Below are positions 5,881-7,475 of a DNA stretch of 7,475 nt, one piece after another. The DNA is from Bacteroidales bacterium. Its GTDB lineage: Bacteria > Bacteroidota > Bacteroidia > Bacteroidales > UBA7960. The DNA lies in the NCBI GenBank assembly GCA_003557765.1, contig PWNO01000112.1:1-7475 (forward strand), read 5' to 3'. Positions within the stretch are counted from its first letter, which is position 1. Each line of letters starts with the position of its first letter. The notes under the pieces are model-generated. The model was not told where the DNA came from. It was given only the letters and a program-made list of their open reading frames with translations, and did not search any database. Made by a program: the position numbers and the translations under genes.

Positions 5881-6705
5881 ATGTTTTATTTCGTGAAAAG
5901 AATAAGTAAAGCTTTGGTCTTGATGGTTTTTTATTCGCTGCTGGCCTCTCCGGCTTCTGGACAGGGAGATCCGGAGGTCAGGGATATCTTAGAAACCTGG
6001 CAGCGCCATTATGAAGCATCGATTGAAAACATTGATGATTATGTGGTTGTGAGGGATAATCAAACCGTTTATTATACAAAAGCATACGATAACGGCAGAC
6101 CCTATTTTCAGTCGCGCGTAGAGGGGGCAGATCAGCAAGAGTTAGCTTCCGGGGCAAACCTTACTGACGCTGAAGTGTTTTCAAAGGTTTATGATGCAAT
6201 TTTGGAGGATGGTGTTTACAAAGGGACTGAAGATCTAAATGGCCACCGGGTGCACGTACTGTATGTCGAAAAGATTACAGACATTATTGATGACCCCTCG
6301 TCTCCGGAGGCTCTGGAGGATGTATACCTGAGCATTGATCCAGATAAGTGGGTGCTGCGTGAATTGGATTTCCAGGTAAGACTTGATTACGAGGGGGAGG
6401 AGCGCATCGTGAACCAGGTGATGCAAATGAGGGATTATCGCGACGTGGAAAGGATGCATATCTCTTATGAAACAGCCATAATCATCAGGGGATTGGCCCT
6501 TACCGACGCGGAGCGCCGCGAGGCAGAGGAGGGACTTGCAGAATTTGAGCGCGAGCTGGAAGAAATGCCCGAATCACAAAGACGAATGGTTGAACAGATG
6601 ATGGGAGACCGTCTGGCTCAGTTTAAAAGAATCCTTGAAGAGGATATTTTTGAAACAGTCAACCGTGTGCAGGAAGTGCGTGTTAACACCGGAATGCAAG
6701 ACTAA
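5881..6705 (+). CDS. Exported periplasmic protein, LolA-like/outer-membrane lipoprotein-sorting type (uncertain)
   Basis: A 274-residue exported protein. Residues 1-28 are a signal peptide (FVKRISK, hydrophobic ALVLMVFYSLLA, cleavage near ASGQ|GD); there is no lipobox cysteine. The mature part has short beta-strand stretches (DYVVVRDNQTVYY at 53-65, HRVHVLYVE at 122-130, VYLSIDPDKWVLRELDFQV at 148-166) followed by MRDYRDVERMHISYETAI at 183-200. This strand pattern, with a lipid-carrier-like order of 'DPDKWVLRELDF', resembles proteins annotated as outer-membrane lipoprotein-sorting (LolA/LppX-like). That is a recollection, not a demonstrated match. Residues 206-255 form a highly charged, probably coiled helix (ERREAEEGLAEFERELEEMP), and the end is VQEVRVNTGMQD. 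It may carry or bind a lipid or lipoprotein, but no catalytic residues are evident. It appears monocistronic with its own promoter and ribosome-binding site, and its stop abuts that of the convergent phosphoesterase. Confidence 0.85.
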   Translation: MFYFVKRISKALVLMVFYSLLASPASGQGDPEVRDILETWQRHYEASIENIDDYVVVRDNQTVYYTKAYDNGRPYFQSRVEGADQQELASGANLTDAEVFSKVYDAILEDGVYKGTEDLNGHRVHVLYVEKITDIIDDPSSPEALEDVYLSIDPDKWVLRELDFQVRLDYEGEERIVNQVMQMRDYRDVERMHISYETAIIIRGLALTDAERREAEEGLAEFERELEEMPESQRRMVEQMMGDRLAQFKRILEEDIFETVNRVQEVRVNTGMQD

Positions 6706-7475
6706 TCAAGGATTCAACGAAATAAACTGATATTCAACCCCTTCCTCCGCGACAAGCAGCTTGAGGTACCCGGCGTTTGACAGTCCGTCTTTCAGGGCAT
6801 CCACAGTGAGGTAGGTGGTGTTGCCAAAGTGGGCTTCATTGCGGCGGTGATCGTGGCCGGCAACGAAAAAGTCTACCGAATGGCGGAGAAACAGGTCCAT
6901 CAGCACGTGCAGCTCCTCCACGGGCGGATTGGTTGACCACGTGGGTGGATCACGGAACAGATTGTTGTGGGTGAACAGCATGCAGTACCGGTAGTCGTCC
7001 CGGATCTCTTCAAGCTTGTTTTCAAGCCATTCCAGTTGTTTGCTGCCCAGCGTGCCGCTGCCCGTGTCGAGTGCGATCATCAGATCGATGGCACCAGGTG
7101 TTTTGATAGTAGAAAGGTAGACGGAGGCACCAAAAAGGTCAAAAAATTGGGTCCAGCCGTCAAAATAGAGGTCGTGGTTGCCCACCATGGGAAACCACAG
7201 CACCTCTTCGCGGTCGGGCAGTGCGTCATGAAAGACCTGGTAATCCTTTTCCCTACCCGTAACCAGGTCGCCCACCATCACAACGGCTTCAGGATTCAGT
7301 TCGCCGGCTATGTCAAAAAACTGTACCAGGTTTTTGGTGCCACCCACGTGGCTATCGCCCATCACGAGGATCAGATATTCATCCGAGTCTGTAACAATTT
7401 CCTTGTAAGGATTCAATACGTTCCACTCCATCGACTCGGTGAAGCGTTGATTGGCTTTTTCACTGCGCATGAAGA
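6706..7475 (-). CDS. Calcineurin-like metallophosphoesterase, 5' end at or beyond the window edge
   Basis: A dinuclear-metal phosphoesterase of the calcineurin-like superfamily. Counting from the first in-window ATG (7470), all metal-binding motifs are present: GDSH (D39, H41), GDLVTG (67-72, D68), GNHD (97-100), FTHNN with H168, and GHDH (205-208). Superfamily members hydrolyse phosphomonoesters or phosphodiesters; the substrate cannot be told here. LDTGSGTLGSKQLEWLE at 134-150 is typical of the linker before the histidine motif. The frame stays open past the ATG to the right edge, and residues 1-30 (RFTESMEWNVLNPYKEI) look like mid-protein sequence. The true start, perhaps with a signal peptide or lipoprotein signal, may therefore lie outside. 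The 3' end meets the 5881 gene stop to stop with no spacer. The family is secure, the substrate unknown. Confidence 0.92.
   Translation of the reverse strand, partial: FMRSEKANQRFTESMEWNVLNPYKEIVTDSDEYLILVMGDSHVGGTKNLVQFFDIAGELNPEAVVMVGDLVTGREKDYQVFHDALPDREEVLWFPMVGNHDLYFDGWTQFFDLFGASVYLSTIKTPGAIDLMIALDTGSGTLGSKQLEWLENKLEEIRDDYRYCMLFTHNNLFRDPPTWSTNPPVEELHVLMDLFLRHSVDFFVAGHDHRRNEAHFGNTTYLTVDALKDGLSNAGYLKLLVAEEGVEYQFISLNP

Overview
The window looks like ordinary chromosomal DNA from a member of the Bacteroidota (FCB group). The signs are: a large secreted protein ending in a type IX secretion (Por) sorting domain; promoter-like elements of the Bacteroidota form TTTG-N20-TAnnTTTG rather than E. 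coli-type boxes; near absence of Shine-Dalgarno sequences at several starts; and intergenic ATCTGTG/ATCCGTG repeats of the kind I recall from this phylum. The exact order cannot be fixed from sequence alone.

Layout. 1-778 (minus) is the N-terminal two thirds of the ribosome-associated GTPase HflX, cut by the left edge. 882-1877 (minus) is a complete tryptophanyl-tRNA synthetase, trpS, followed by a compact intrinsic terminator at 836-857, so trpS and hflX are probably separate transcription units. 1878-2365 is a 488-bp non-coding stretch: a -7 promoter box touching the trpS start, a short GTTTAGAAGTT repeat, a nested inverted repeat of ATCCGTG type, and a candidate plus-strand promoter with a roughly 220-nt leader. 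2366-5161 (plus) encodes a 931-residue secreted GLUG-repeat protein with a C-terminal T9SS sorting domain. A near-perfect 20-bp palindrome follows its stop codon directly.

5198-5569 (minus) is a small, very acidic protein that resembles the C-terminal part of a longer exported beta-sheet protein. It has no signal peptide but does have a good promoter, and may be a truncated gene. 5570-5880 is a divergent intergenic region with one promoter candidate per strand. 5881-6705 (plus) encodes an exported periplasmic protein of uncertain function, with a weak resemblance to outer-membrane lipoprotein-sorting (LolA-like) proteins. Its stop codon abuts the stop codon of the convergent gene at 6706-7475 (minus), a calcineurin-like metallophosphoesterase probably cut by the right edge.

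The genes do not form one pathway: two translation genes (hflX, trpS) sit beside an accessory stretch of cell-envelope and secreted proteins. I found no CRISPR array, transposase, integrase, tRNA or rRNA, and no convincing new multi-gene system. The most interesting signals are the beheaded small gene with intact promoter, the repeated TTTG-N20-TATATTYG architecture, the two intergenic inverted-repeat elements, and the composition switch inside the 931-residue protein.
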